Source of the DNA: Bdellovibrio sp.
Lineage (GTDB): Bacteria > Bdellovibrionota > Bdellovibrionia > Bdellovibrionales > Bdellovibrionaceae
Assembly: GCA_014376435.1 (NCBI GenBank)
Contig: JACMRL010000016.1
Coordinates: 85,712-149,711 of the forward strand
Direction of reading: 5' to 3'
Length of the DNA stretch: 64,000 nt
A program made the position numbers and the translations under genes. This document shows, in pieces, positions 43,559 to 52,329 of this stretch. Under the pieces are notes generated by a model, which saw only the letters and a list, made by a program, of their open reading frames with translations, was not told the DNA's origin and did not search any database. Every line of letters begins with the position of its first letter. The stretch's first letter is position 1.

Positions 43559-44394
43559 GACCCTGGCCCTACGGTTTGATTATCAACAAAACGATAAAGC
43601 CTTTTTGCGACATGTAAACGCTCTTCCGCGGTTGGACCCGAAGCCTTTATAGCCAACTCCTCAAAATCGCCTAAAAACTTTTGTAAAACGACGCGCTGTT
43701 TTTTAATTTCCGGCCGACGTTTACGTAAAAAATTTAAACTTTGGCGATTATTTAAATCAAATAGCGGAATTTGATAAACTCGTAATGCATACAAACGAAA
43801 TGCTTTTTCCATTTCATCAATCGGATATGAGTTTTTTTCTAAGTTACGCATGGTTTTATAAAATTGTACGTCGGGTCCGACGCTTGAATCGTAGGTTTTT
43901 AAGCTGTCGATTAAACGTTTAAAGCGGGCTCGTCGGCGTAATTGATAAATTAAATTAACCAGGCCCGTAACTAATAACGCTACCAGCAGGATTGCATAAA
44001 TTGGCGGCCAGGGAATGGTTAATGGAAATAAAGGTCCAAACGGCTGCGGAGGTTTTCCGTCGGCCGTTTTTTCAACCACGGAATTCAACTGAAATTGCTG
44101 CGCTCCTAATTGAATTTCATTCGTCCCATCCGATAAAATAAATTCTTGGAATTGATATGTTCCTGGCTGGTAAAATGTAAAATCTACGTCAAAACTAGCT
44201 ACGCTGCGAGCTTCGGCTTTTAAAACTTTCACGACATACTTTTGATTCTCTTCTAATTTAATAAAGGCTTGCGTAAAATTAAAAGATTGATCCCAATCAC
44301 CTTCGCAGTTAATTAAAACGTGCCGGCCAACTGTCATTTGGTTGGCTTCAAGTCCTTCAATCGCCGGAATTTCAGTTTTACACCTGACCGCCAT
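43555..44394 (-). CDS. Bat-operon membrane protein (DUF4381-like)
   Basis: 279 residues with no true signal peptide; a beta-rich periplasmic-type N-terminal half (MTVGRHVLINCEGDWDQSF; FDVDFTFYQPGTYQF), one membrane helix near 128-148 (IPWPPIYAILLVALLVTGLV), then a cytosolic C-terminal helical domain rich in R and K (RRRARFKRLIDSL; RQSLNFLRKRRPEIK). The position between the DUF58 gene and batA is where many Bat operons carry a DUF4381-like or similar gene. The N-terminal Cys in MAVRCKTE is odd. Overlaps the neighbours by 1 and 4 bases. Family assignment is mostly from context. Confidence 0.6.
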   Translation of the reverse strand: MAVRCKTEIPAIEGLEANQMTVGRHVLINCEGDWDQSFNFTQAFIKLEENQKYVVKVLKAEARSVASFDVDFTFYQPGTYQFQEFILSDGTNEIQLGAQQFQLNSVVEKTADGKPPQPFGPLFPLTIPWPPIYAILLVALLVTGLVNLIYQLRRRARFKRLIDSLKTYDSSVGPDVQFYKTMRNLEKNSYPIDEMEKAFRLYALRVYQIPLFDLNNRQSLNFLRKRRPEIKKQRVVLQKFLGDFEELAIKASGPTAEERLHVAKRLYRFVDNQTVGPGS

Positions 44395-45293
44395 TAGCGA
44401 GCCTTCCGGCGTTTAAAAAAAGCAAGCAAGGCTTTATGATATTCATCATTGGGTTCTAAACTAAATGAGCGAACTCCGGAGCGAGCGATCGTTTTTTGAA
44501 ACTTGTCAAAGTCAGATTTAAATTTTGATTTCATCTCTTCTCTAAAAGAAGGATTTGAAGTGTCTAGCATCATATATTCGCCAGATTCAGAATCTTGCAA
44601 CTCAATCATTCCTACGTCAGGAAATAAAAATTCAGCTTCATCGGCGATAATTCCCGCGATGACTTCGTGTTTACGCTCAAGTAATCGTAAAGAAGCATCG
44701 TAGCTATTTTGCGGTTTTCCATCGACGCCGGTTTCTTTAAAATCACTTAGTAAAAAAATAGTCGCACGTTTTTTTAAAACACCGCGCAAGAAATCTAAGG
44801 CCGAAGAGATTTTTGTGCCTTTACGTTTCGGTTTGAAATAAAGTAATTCACGTAAAATTCGGTAAACCTGCGCCCGACCTTTTTTTGGCGGGATGTATAA
44901 TTCAACTTCGTCTGAAAATAATAACAAACCGACTTGGTCATTATTTTTAACCGCACTAAACGCTAAAGTAGCCGCTACATAAGTTAAAGTTTCACCTTTA
45001 AAATAATTCTTCGAACCAAAATCTTGCGAGCCGCTAATATCCACCGCTAACATCAAAGTCAGCTCACGTTCTTCTTCGTAAGTTTTAATAAAAGGTTTTC
45101 CCGCCCGTGCGGTTAAAGCCCACGAAATTGCGCGCACATCATCGCCCGCCACATATTCGCGGAAATCAGCAAAAGTCATCCCCTGACCCTTGAATTGGGT
45201 GTGGTATTCGCCCGAAAAAATATTATTCACCATTTTACGGGTGTCAATTTCGATGCGTTTAACTTTTTTTAATACATCTACGGGAACTGTCAA
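44394..45293 (-). CDS. DUF58-domain protein
   Basis: 299 residues. DUF58 signature is clear: FADFREYVAGDDVRAISWALTARAGKPFIKTYEEERELTL, followed by a VWA-like core (MLAVDISGSQDFGSK; VGLLLFSDEVELYIPPKKGRAQVYRILREL; FLLSDF). A protein of this kind always accompanies MoxR ATPases and Bat genes and is thought to present the MIDAS-like site to the ATPase. The DISGS motif is kept. It lies between moxR and the membrane protein gene, 9 bases from moxR. Confidence 0.9.
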   Translation of the reverse strand: MTVPVDVLKKVKRIEIDTRKMVNNIFSGEYHTQFKGQGMTFADFREYVAGDDVRAISWALTARAGKPFIKTYEEERELTLMLAVDISGSQDFGSKNYFKGETLTYVAATLAFSAVKNNDQVGLLLFSDEVELYIPPKKGRAQVYRILRELLYFKPKRKGTKISSALDFLRGVLKKRATIFLLSDFKETGVDGKPQNSYDASLRLLERKHEVIAGIIADEAEFLFPDVGMIELQDSESGEYMMLDTSNPSFREEMKSKFKSDFDKFQKTIARSGVRSFSLEPNDEYHKALLAFFKRRKAR

Positions 45294-45302
45294 ATGCGCT
45301 TC

Positions 45303-46298
45303 CTATCCAGTTACTTCGATGGCCGCTAAAATTTCTTTGATCATATCGTCTTGTTTAAGACCTTCTGCTTCGGCTTCATAAGTTAAAATTAACCGATGGC
45401 GTAAAACTTTGTAAACCACCGCTTTAATATCTTCGACCGTTACAAAGCCACGGCTACGTAAGAACGCGTGGGCTTTTGCTGCACGAATTAAACTTAAACT
45501 GGCACGTGGTGAACCCCCTACCGCAATTAGCTTTTCTAGTCTGCCAAGGCCATAAATTTTTGGCTCACGAGTCGCCATCACGATATCGACGATATAGTTT
45601 TTTACTTTTTGATCAACGTAGATTTGGTCAACGACATTGATCGCGTTTAATAATTGCTCTTTGGTAATCACAGTTTGCAACTGCGGTTTTTGATTAAGCC
45701 CCATACGTGAAACGATTTCTAACTCTTCCGATTTCGTTGGGTACGTCACATTGATTTTAAACATAAAACGATCCATCTGTGCTTCTGGTAAAGGATATGT
45801 ACCCTCTTGCTCTAACGGATTTTGTGTCGCTAATACTAAAAATGGGTGATCTAACTTATATGAATAATCCCCGATGGTAACTTGTTTTTCAGCCATCGCT
45901 TCAAGTAATGCCGACTGCACTTTTGCCGGCGCACGATTGATCTCGTCGGCTAAGACGATATTTGAAAAAATCGGACCTTTTTTGACGGTGAATTCACCTG
46001 ACTTCGGATTAAAAATCATTGTACCAATCAAATCAGTTGGTAATAAATCCGGCGTAAATTGCATACGTTGAAATTGTAAAGAGATGGTTTGCGCCATCGT
46101 CGAAATGGTTAATGTTTTAGCTAAGCCCGGCACACCCTCTAAAAGAATATGTCCGCCGGTTAGTAGACCCATCGTGATGCCCTCAATCATTTCGCGCTGA
46201 CCCACGACAACTTTACTCATTTCGCTCATCATCAATGAGACAAATGCGCTCTGTTCTTTTACGGCTTGATTAAGGCTTAATACATCGATTTCTGCCAT
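45303..46298 (-). CDS. moxR: MoxR-family AAA+ ATPase
   Basis: 331 residues. AAA+ ATPase core: Walker A ILLEGVPGLAKTLT, Walker B IVLADEINRAPAKVQSALLEAM, sensor VLATQNPLEQEGTYPLPEAQMDRFMFKI, and the C-terminal lid (GSPRASLSLIRAAKAHAFLRSRGFVTVEDI). MoxR proteins work as chaperones that help VWA proteins mature. This is the first gene of a seven-gene run ending at batD. The region upstream (46299-46404) has the divergent HtpX-like gene. No clear sigma-70 pair was chosen. Confidence 0.94.
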   Translation of the reverse strand: MAEIDVLSLNQAVKEQSAFVSLMMSEMSKVVVGQREMIEGITMGLLTGGHILLEGVPGLAKTLTISTMAQTISLQFQRMQFTPDLLPTDLIGTMIFNPKSGEFTVKKGPIFSNIVLADEINRAPAKVQSALLEAMAEKQVTIGDYSYKLDHPFLVLATQNPLEQEGTYPLPEAQMDRFMFKINVTYPTKSEELEIVSRMGLNQKPQLQTVITKEQLLNAINVVDQIYVDQKVKNYIVDIVMATREPKIYGLGRLEKLIAVGGSPRASLSLIRAAKAHAFLRSRGFVTVEDIKAVVYKVLRHRLILTYEAEAEGLKQDDMIKEILAAIEVTG

Positions 46299-46404
46299 GC
46301 GTTCTCCTGGTGCTTTCTTGAATAAAAATAATTGCAGTTCTAGCTCCTTATTCTGTCACAAATGATCTTGATTTCAACATCAAGTCGATAGATCATAATT
46401 TCTT

Positions 46405-47157
46405 ATGCGGACCTTGACTCAAGTCTGGGTCTTCTTCGTCAGCCTGACTTTGGTACTGCTTTTTATCGGTTTCCAATTCGGCGGGCGCAGAGGCCTATTT
46501 ATTTCGTTTCTAATCAGCTTGGTTTTAATTTATGCCACGCTTCACCGCGGACTTGCGCTTTTTAAAAAACATCTCAACGTAAAAGAACAAAGGGGTAATG
46601 ATACCGCCGGTTTTTTAAAACAGTTACAAACGATAAAACAGAACTTTGGTATGCGAAGTATACAATTACATTATTCATATCAACCCTCGCCTCCGCTGGT
46701 CTGGAAAAACAGCCCCGAGTCTGGCCACGTGATGATCCACCGCGATTTACTGAATCACTTGAACGAAACCGAGAAAAATATTTTAGCGCATTTTGTATTG
46801 GCGCATTTGCACGAACGTTCATTTTTAATTCCGCGTATTTTATCTATTTTTGAACAAGGTTTCTGGGGACTGAATTATTTAATCGCACCGATTGCCACAA
46901 TTCTTACGCAAGTTTTAAGAATTCCCGCGACTTTATTAAAAGCTGACTTACGAACCATGCAAAGCGCAAATATTTCAGCTTTTGAAATGGGTTACTTTAT
47001 GCAAAAACTTCACAATTTAAGTTTTCATAAAACGGGCTCACTGAAAGGTGGAGAGTTTTTCTCAACGCTGACTTTAGCGAAAAGAAAATTTTGGCTGACG
47101 CATGGCCAACCCCAATTAAAAACAAGATTAATCAACGTAATGGGTTTTGTACCCTAA
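46405..47157 (+). CDS. HtpX-like membrane protein without HExxH
   Basis: 250 residues. Two N-terminal membrane helices (VWVFFVSLTLVLLFIGFQF; GLFISFLISLVLIYATLH) and a later hydrophobic pair (WGLNYLIAPIATILTQVL) follow the HtpX topology, and RDLLNHLNETEKNILAHFVLAHLHERSF aligns with the LSxxELxxVLAHELAH zinc-site region. The HExxH is absent: LAHLHERS stands in its place, so the protein is probably not a protease. QSANISAFEMGYFMQKLHNL is the later conserved region in place of the third ligand. It is followed by DUF1844 and htrA on the same strand. No ribosome site is seen; a -10-like CATAAT ends 5 bases before the ATG. Confidence 0.62.
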   Translation: MRTLTQVWVFFVSLTLVLLFIGFQFGGRRGLFISFLISLVLIYATLHRGLALFKKHLNVKEQRGNDTAGFLKQLQTIKQNFGMRSIQLHYSYQPSPPLVWKNSPESGHVMIHRDLLNHLNETEKNILAHFVLAHLHERSFLIPRILSIFEQGFWGLNYLIAPIATILTQVLRIPATLLKADLRTMQSANISAFEMGYFMQKLHNLSFHKTGSLKGGEFFSTLTLAKRKFWLTHGQPQLKTRLINVMGFVP

Positions 47158-47174
47158 TACGAAAGGTAGAAAAA

Positions 47175-47447
47175 ATGAAAACAGAAGTAACTGGCGAACA
47201 ACACAAACTGGAGGCCTCTTTTTCAATGCTAATCATGTCTTTAGCTTCGAGCGCTTTGATGGCAATGGGCTTAACTCCTGACCCCGCAACCGGCAAAACA
47301 GATCCCGATAAACAGATGGCGCGCTTTAATATTGATTTATTAGTAAACTTAAAAGAAAAAACAAAAAATAATCTAACGCCTGACGAACAAGGTTTGTTAG
47401 ACAATATTTTACAAGATCTGCAAATGAAATTTATCCAAATGAAATAG
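47175..47447 (+). CDS. DUF1844-domain protein
   Basis: About 90 residues from MKTEVTGEQHKLEAS. The DUF1844 pattern is visible: ASFSMLIMSLASSALMAMGLTPDPATGK, then DKQMARFNIDLLVNLKEKTKNNLTPDEQGLLDNILQDLQMKFIQMK. Acidic and helical, probably cytosolic; no function is known. It is often found next to translation or proteolysis genes in Myxococcota and Bdellovibrionota relatives. Ends 9 bases before the htrA start, so both are likely one unit. Confidence 0.82.
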   Translation: MKTEVTGEQHKLEASFSMLIMSLASSALMAMGLTPDPATGKTDPDKQMARFNIDLLVNLKEKTKNNLTPDEQGLLDNILQDLQMKFIQMK

Positions 47448-47456
47448 GAGACTGCT

Positions 47457-48926
47457 TTGAAAAAACTTCTGTCAATTTTTGTAATCACTGCATTATTAAC
47501 CGGATTTTTTTTCGCCGTAACTTCAACCGCCCAATCAGCAAAGCCCGCGGCCCTTCCGCCCGCCATCGCGCAAAAAGCCGCCACTTTAAAATTTGGTGAA
47601 CCTTTGCCGGGAAATTTATTTATCGAATTAGCGAAGGCGATTAATCCTTCCGTCGTTAATATTTCCACATCAGTCATCGCCAGCGGCCGTCAAAACAGTG
47701 ACCCCATGTTAGAAATGTTAGAAAAATTTTACGGCGCTCCGGCTCAACAGCCTAGACAAAGCGGCAAACCACGCCGCATGGGCTTAGGAACGGGATTTAT
47801 CATTCGCGAAGATGGTTTGATCATCACCAATAATCATGTCATTCAAGATGCTGATATCGTCGAAGTTCAATTAACGGAATCAGGAAAATCGTACACGGCT
47901 GAAGTGATTGGTAGCGACGCTCGAACAGATATCGCTTTAATTAAAATCACCACCGATCAAAAATTACCAACCGCGGCCTTAGGTTCATCAAAAGATGTTG
48001 AAGTTGGTGAATGGGTCGCAGCCTTCGGAAATCCCTACGGCCACGGGCACTCGATGACGAAAGGAATTATCTCGTCAAAAGGTCGCGAGATCGAAGAGAT
48101 TAATCGTATTCCACTTTTACAAACCGATGCCTCGATCAATCCGGGAAACTCTGGCGGTCCGTTAGTAAATACGAAAGGCCAAGTCATTGGAGTGAATTCT
48201 GCCATTGATGCGCGTGCACAAGGAATTGGTTTTGCCATTCCGATCGATGAAGTAAAAGCAATTCTTCCACAGCTTGAACAGCGCGGCAGCATCCGAAAAG
48301 GTTTCTTAGGCGTACAGCCCGGCGATATCGATGAACAAGCCGCAGCATACTTAGGATTAGAAGAGTACCGTGGTGCCGTGATCCTGGGTTTAGGCGATGG
48401 CCCCGCAAAAAAAGGTGGACTCAAAGTTTACGATATTATTACTGAACTTAACGGTAAAAAAATTAAAAGTGCGAATGACTTAGTGAACACCGTGGCCGAT
48501 TTTGAACCCGGTACGAAAGTAAAAGTTAAATTCTTACGTGACGATAAAAATAAAGCCGTCGAACGTACGACTGAATTAAAAATTGGTGAAAGACCAGAAG
48601 AACCAAAACGCGCACGCGCCGCCGTTAAAAAATACGAGGGTCAAAAGGCCCCGTTCAATTTAGGATTTAAAATTTCTGATTTAAATGCCGACCTGAGAGA
48701 GGAATGGCAAATCCAAGCCGATGCAAATAAGCCAATCATTATTGAAGTTGAAAGAAATTCAGCAGCTAGCCGCGTGGGTTTCAAAGTTGGTGATTTAATT
48801 ATCGATGTGAATAAAATGGAAATTAAATCCGCGAACGATGTAATTAAAGCGTTTAAAAAAGGCGCAAACTCTGTAAAGATCGCACGCCCGGGGGGCGTAA
48901 CAGTTTTAAACTTTGATTTGAAATAA
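47457..48926 (+). CDS. degP: HtrA/DegP periplasmic serine protease
   Basis: 489 residues from a TTG start with an AGGAG ribosome site. Signal peptide (residues 1-26), trypsin-like domain with catalytic triad His127 (ITNNHVIQ), Asp158 (ARTDIALIKI) and Ser232 (NPGNSGGPLVN), then two PDZ domains: GFLGVQPGDIDEQAAAYLGL ... GPAKKGGLKVYDIITELNGKKIKSANDLVNTV near 280-365, and the second near 395-489 (DANKPIIIEVERNSAASRVGFKVGDLIIDVNKMEI). Degrades or refolds misfolded envelope proteins. The DUF1844 gene precedes by 9 bases. No sigma-E-like site was recognised. Confidence 0.94.
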   Translation: MKKLLSIFVITALLTGFFFAVTSTAQSAKPAALPPAIAQKAATLKFGEPLPGNLFIELAKAINPSVVNISTSVIASGRQNSDPMLEMLEKFYGAPAQQPRQSGKPRRMGLGTGFIIREDGLIITNNHVIQDADIVEVQLTESGKSYTAEVIGSDARTDIALIKITTDQKLPTAALGSSKDVEVGEWVAAFGNPYGHGHSMTKGIISSKGREIEEINRIPLLQTDASINPGNSGGPLVNTKGQVIGVNSAIDARAQGIGFAIPIDEVKAILPQLEQRGSIRKGFLGVQPGDIDEQAAAYLGLEEYRGAVILGLGDGPAKKGGLKVYDIITELNGKKIKSANDLVNTVADFEPGTKVKVKFLRDDKNKAVERTTELKIGERPEEPKRARAAVKKYEGQKAPFNLGFKISDLNADLREEWQIQADANKPIIIEVERNSAASRVGFKVGDLIIDVNKMEIKSANDVIKAFKKGANSVKIARPGGVTVLNFDLK

Positions 48927-49361
48927 TTAAACCTGGGCCGTAAGTAAAACGCGAATGACGATCGTTAGCCACATGACCACTAAGCATATCCAACTAAGAC
49001 CGTAGATCGGCATGCGGTATTTTAATTTATTACTACCGATATGAATAATCGCGTGAACGACACGCGCGATCACGTAAACCCATGCAAAGATAAGAAAGTG
49101 AATCGCTTGAACATTCAAAATCATACCTAAAAGGCACACGACGTAGAATAAAACGGGCGCTTCGAATAAATTCGTAAAATGACGACTGACTTTTAATACA
49201 TCTTCGGGCATCGGCATATCGTAAACTTTAAACGCACCTACTTTTAATTTTCCGGACTTAACTGCGGCAACACGCGTGCGAAACATTTTTACTAAGACTA
49301 CGCCCGTTAATAAAAAAAGGGCGAACATCGGGTAAACTAACATCGTATTCATTGCGATCAC
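48927..49361 (-). CDS. MAPEG-family membrane protein
   Basis: 144 residues with four membrane segments (MLVYPMFALFLLTGVVLVKM; APVLFYVVCLLGMILN; AIHFLIFAWVYVIARVVHAI; SWICLVVMWLTIVIRVLL). The KVSRHFTNLFEAPVLFYV segment with the arginine and NLFExP is the MAPEG motif, as in glutathione S-transferase-like and leukotriene-synthase families. Bacterial members are poorly known. It starts about 10 bases after the gene for the porin-like protein and ends next to htrA's stop on the opposite strand. Confidence 0.82.
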   Translation of the reverse strand: MIAMNTMLVYPMFALFLLTGVVLVKMFRTRVAAVKSGKLKVGAFKVYDMPMPEDVLKVSRHFTNLFEAPVLFYVVCLLGMILNVQAIHFLIFAWVYVIARVVHAIIHIGSNKLKYRMPIYGLSWICLVVMWLTIVIRVLLTAQV

Positions 49362-49370
49362 AAAATCTCC

Positions 49371-50459
49371 TTAGAAATAAAAGTGCGTAAGTAAATAGGC
49401 GTAGTCTTCAAAATCCGTCGAAGTACCCAGGGTACGGCGTTTGGACCACAGTCCCTCAAGCTCAAAGTGCGGACGCGGATACCACATACCACCCGCCCCC
49501 AAGCTTTGCGTTTCGATGCTGTTAACATCCAAATCCGGGCGCGAGAATTCTTGCACAACTTGAAAGTGCGCGCCTTTATAGAATTCATAACCAACTTTTA
49601 GTAATTCATAAATCGATTTTGTTTCACGATTAGATGCTTTCACAATCGTAGAAACGTGATCTACTTCAGCTAAAGAATAAAACTTTTCTGTAAAACCAAA
49701 TACGCCTTGTAGACCCACCATTGTTTTAGCGTAATTATTTGCAATACCGTCCCAATAATTGATTCCTACTTTATGTGAATCAGCGAAAGTCATCTGCGCT
49801 TGCAGATTAACCGCTTTTTCTTCATCACGGATTAAAGAATTTAAAAGTGATTTCGAATACCCCGCTACAAAAGTATATCTTTCGCCGTTCCATTGAATAT
49901 CAGCAGCGTCACGCTCGGTCCATGGGACTAAACGTAAATTATCTTTCACCATATACTGATGCTGCGGAATATTTAGACCATAACTGGGAATAAATCGCCC
50001 CGCACGCACCGCTAATTCATCGGTTGCTTGATACGACAGAAAAAACTTCGGTGAAATTTCGCGCCAAGTTTGCGTGGTGGTTTGCACTTGGCCAATCGTC
50101 ACAAAAGCGGTTACGTCGGCAGCGGTTGCAGATACATCGACGGAACCCTGCATCCAAAAATATTTTCCGCGCTTGATCATCGGATTTTCTTGGTGAACTT
50201 GTAAACCGCGAACATCTCCGCCGATATTTAACCAGGCGCCGACTTTTTCGGGGTCAATGGCGTAAAAAGCGCGCGCTTCTTGATCATTTCCCCAGGTACT
50301 TAAAACTTCGTAAGAAATTGTGCGGCCGTAAGCATTTAAAACTCCGCCGCCGTTATTCGAAACGTGGCAGGCGCTGCAGTTCACATAGTGATGACGAATC
50401 ATCTCGGGAAATGCTTGGGCCAGTGAGCTTAAAAATAAAAACGCTAAAATTAATTTCAT
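49371..50459 (-). CDS. Outer membrane beta-barrel with N-terminal haem-c motif
   Basis: 362 residues. Signal peptide (ending AQA), then HHYVNCSACHVSN: a CxxCH haem attachment site at C28-C31-H32, followed at once by a beta-barrel. The barrel has alternating aromatic and polar residues (GDVRGLQVHQENP; FWMQGSVDVSATAADVTAFVTIG; FFLSYQATDELAVRAGRF) and ends with a C-terminal aromatic (LLTHFYF), the outer-membrane signature. A haem-carrying porin-like protein would fit extracytoplasmic electron transfer. It lies downstream of the YceI gene with a 6-base gap. Confidence 0.8.
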   Translation of the reverse strand: MKLILAFLFLSSLAQAFPEMIRHHYVNCSACHVSNNGGGVLNAYGRTISYEVLSTWGNDQEARAFYAIDPEKVGAWLNIGGDVRGLQVHQENPMIKRGKYFWMQGSVDVSATAADVTAFVTIGQVQTTTQTWREISPKFFLSYQATDELAVRAGRFIPSYGLNIPQHQYMVKDNLRLVPWTERDAADIQWNGERYTFVAGYSKSLLNSLIRDEEKAVNLQAQMTFADSHKVGINYWDGIANNYAKTMVGLQGVFGFTEKFYSLAEVDHVSTIVKASNRETKSIYELLKVGYEFYKGAHFQVVQEFSRPDLDVNSIETQSLGAGGMWYPRPHFELEGLWSKRRTLGTSTDFEDYAYLLTHFYF

Positions 50460-50465
50460 CTACAA

Positions 50466-51062
50466 TTATTTTTTTGCAGGCGCGCTAGATTCAATGATTT
50501 TCATTTCCGGAAATTCAACTGTGACATTCACTACATCGGCAACTTTTACTCCTAAATAAGTGGGAATATCAATGGCATAATCAGTTAATTTGATATCAAA
50601 TTTAGCCACTGTGTCCATTTTTTTTGAGCCAATCGCGTAACTGCCCGTAATTACTTTTTCAACACCGTGCAATCTTAAAGTGGCTTGAAATGTCCAGCTA
50701 CCGACTTTGGGATCTTGGGCTGACCAGCCTAAAGGAATTTGAAATTGCTTGAATGAAAGAACTGCGGTACCAAAATCTTTTTCTTTAACTTGAAGATATT
50801 TTTCTTTCATGTGCTCATCGCGTAAAGCAATTCCGGTGTATAGTAAATTTAAATCAAATTTAATATCACCGCTGATTTTTTGATCGACGACAGACAGGTC
50901 CGCAGTTGCGCCCGTCCCTTCGCCTTTGATTTTTAACATGCTTGGTCTACCGATGGCTTGGAATTCAATTTTACCTCCGGGCGCGACGGACTTCAGTAAA
51001 GTTGCAGAAAAAGTTGTTGAAGTAAAAATTGTAAGAATCGCGATTGATAAAAATAACTTCAT
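50466..51062 (-). CDS. YceI-family periplasmic protein
   Basis: 198 residues with a signal peptide. The YceI lipocalin-like pattern is visible: GGKIEFQAIGRPSMLKIKGEG, DIKFDLNLLYTGIALRDEHMKEKYL, KDFGTAVLSFKQFQI, ATLRLHGVEKVITGSYAI and a C-terminal VTVEFPEMKII. YceI proteins bind long isoprenoids such as ubiquinone precursors. Here it lies just upstream of the porin-like haem-c protein and downstream of a di-haem lipoprotein, so a role in quinone-to-haem electron flow is possible. Confidence 0.85.
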   Translation of the reverse strand: MKLFLSIAILTIFTSTTFSATLLKSVAPGGKIEFQAIGRPSMLKIKGEGTGATADLSVVDQKISGDIKFDLNLLYTGIALRDEHMKEKYLQVKEKDFGTAVLSFKQFQIPLGWSAQDPKVGSWTFQATLRLHGVEKVITGSYAIGSKKMDTVAKFDIKLTDYAIDIPTYLGVKVADVVNVTVEFPEMKIIESSAPAKK

Positions 51063-51130
51063 TAAAAACTCCTCGATTAGTTAGCCAATGATTGACGTAT
51101 TCGAGATTAAAGGCAAGCGCTAGGCTTGAA

Positions 51131-51835
51131 TTATTGAGCGGCGGCAGACTTTTCCGGAGCACCCTTATCAAGCCAAGTAAAAATCAATTTTTTCTGCGCA
51201 TCCGTTAAAGGAATGCCCTTCGGAGGCGCCGGCGGCATCTGATCCGTGTTTAATTGCTCGTTCATATCATCAATATTTAAAACAACGCTGGCATAGTTTG
51301 TTAAATCGGGGCGCTTGCTACCTGGTATACCACCGTGACACTTTATGCAGTTCGTAGAAAAAACATACTTAGCGACCACGTCATAATAAATCTCACTATC
51401 AGGAATATTTGGAACGACGACGGGCTCTGGCGGCGGCTTTGTTGGCGGCGGCGCTTCACCCGTATTCGACTGACCCGCAAATTCTAATGCGCCCGCATCC
51501 AGCCACGCTAGAATTAATCGTTTTTGATAACCAGATAAAGCGGGGCTATCTTTCGGCATGGATCCATCTAAAATATCACTACGAATATCTTCGCGTTGAC
51601 TGAAAACATTTTGATAATTAGCTAAGTTAATGTCACCTAGATTGCTACCGCGCGAGCCTCCAACCGAATGACAGGCCAAACAGACCGGCGCGATGACATA
51701 CTGCTGAACAGTGGCGAAACTGATCTCGCCTCCAGTGGTAAAAGTAAATTCCGGCAAATCCACCGGAGATTGTTTTTGAACGCTGTAGTTACAACCAACG
51801 ATTAAAAAAAGAATAACCAGAATACATTTACTCAT
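51131..51835 (-). CDS. Di-haem c-type cytochrome lipoprotein
   Basis: 234 residues. Lipobox FLIVGC (Cys15), then two CxxCH motifs: CLACH at 52-56 and CIKCH at 163-167. Each domain repeats the same pattern (V..YVIAPVCLACHSVGGSRGS ... FSQREDIRSDILDGSMPKDSPALSGYQKRLILAWLDAGA; and VFSTNCIKCHGGIPG ... DMNEQLNTDQMPPAPPKGIPLTDAQKKLIFTWLDKGAPE), so the protein is a tandem duplication of a planctomycete-type cytochrome c. A proline-rich linker (PPPTKPPPEP) joins them. MPK and MPP could be the axial methionines. It overlaps the preceding gene by 8 bases. Confidence 0.86.
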   Translation of the reverse strand: MSKCILVILFLIVGCNYSVQKQSPVDLPEFTFTTGGEISFATVQQYVIAPVCLACHSVGGSRGSNLGDINLANYQNVFSQREDIRSDILDGSMPKDSPALSGYQKRLILAWLDAGALEFAGQSNTGEAPPPTKPPPEPVVVPNIPDSEIYYDVVAKYVFSTNCIKCHGGIPGSKRPDLTNYASVVLNIDDMNEQLNTDQMPPAPPKGIPLTDAQKKLIFTWLDKGAPEKSAAAQ

Positions 51836-52196
51836 ATTTTATATCGGATCGGCTCACTTTAACTAAAATACCGGTGCCCACCGAAAAGCGCGAAATTAAT
51901 TCTACCATGTCTTCTTCGCCTTCTTTCAATGTCGAAGTAATTGCCACACAGTAAACGAAAGATTTTTTTGCTAGTTCCGCTTGCGTGTAAGTCGAAAAAT
52001 CTTTTCCCGACTCAGTCTCGCACGCGGACATTACGATGGTATTCACTGGGCTAACACGTTTGATGATGGGACGAAGTTCAGAAATTTTCGCATAGACCTC
52101 AGCCTCAGACGGCCCCGCCGGATTGATATTGAAACCTCCGGCCCACGTGAATTGAACAGTAAGAACTACTAAAATAGAAATTACTTTTTTCACCAT
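51828..52196 (-). CDS. Exported protein of unknown function
   Basis: 122 residues, signal peptide ending FTWA. The mature region (GFNINPAGPSEAEVYAKI, then SPVNTIVMSACETESGKDFSTYTQAEL and SRFSVGTGILVKVSRSDIKYE) has two cysteines. No family recognised. It is the first gene of a three- or five-gene haem/envelope cluster and overlaps the di-haem lipoprotein by 8 bases. Confidence 0.6.
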   Translation of the reverse strand: MVKKVISILVVLTVQFTWAGGFNINPAGPSEAEVYAKISELRPIIKRVSPVNTIVMSACETESGKDFSTYTQAELAKKSFVYCVAITSTLKEGEEDMVELISRFSVGTGILVKVSRSDIKYE

Positions 52197-52329
52197 GGCC
52201 TCCGTCTAAAACTGTACAAGCTTGATCTTAGGCGAAACCATAGCAGTTCGCGAGAGAATAAAAAACAAAAGAAATTTCTATTAGACTGTCGGAATGCTAT
52301 GCACTTTACAGATTCAGCTAAACAAAATT

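Noticed and set aside
46394..46407. Leaderless start of the HtpX-like gene (CATAAT five bases before ATG)
   Set aside because: Spacing is shorter than at the two supported leaderless promoters, and no fitting -35 at 16-18 bases was found.
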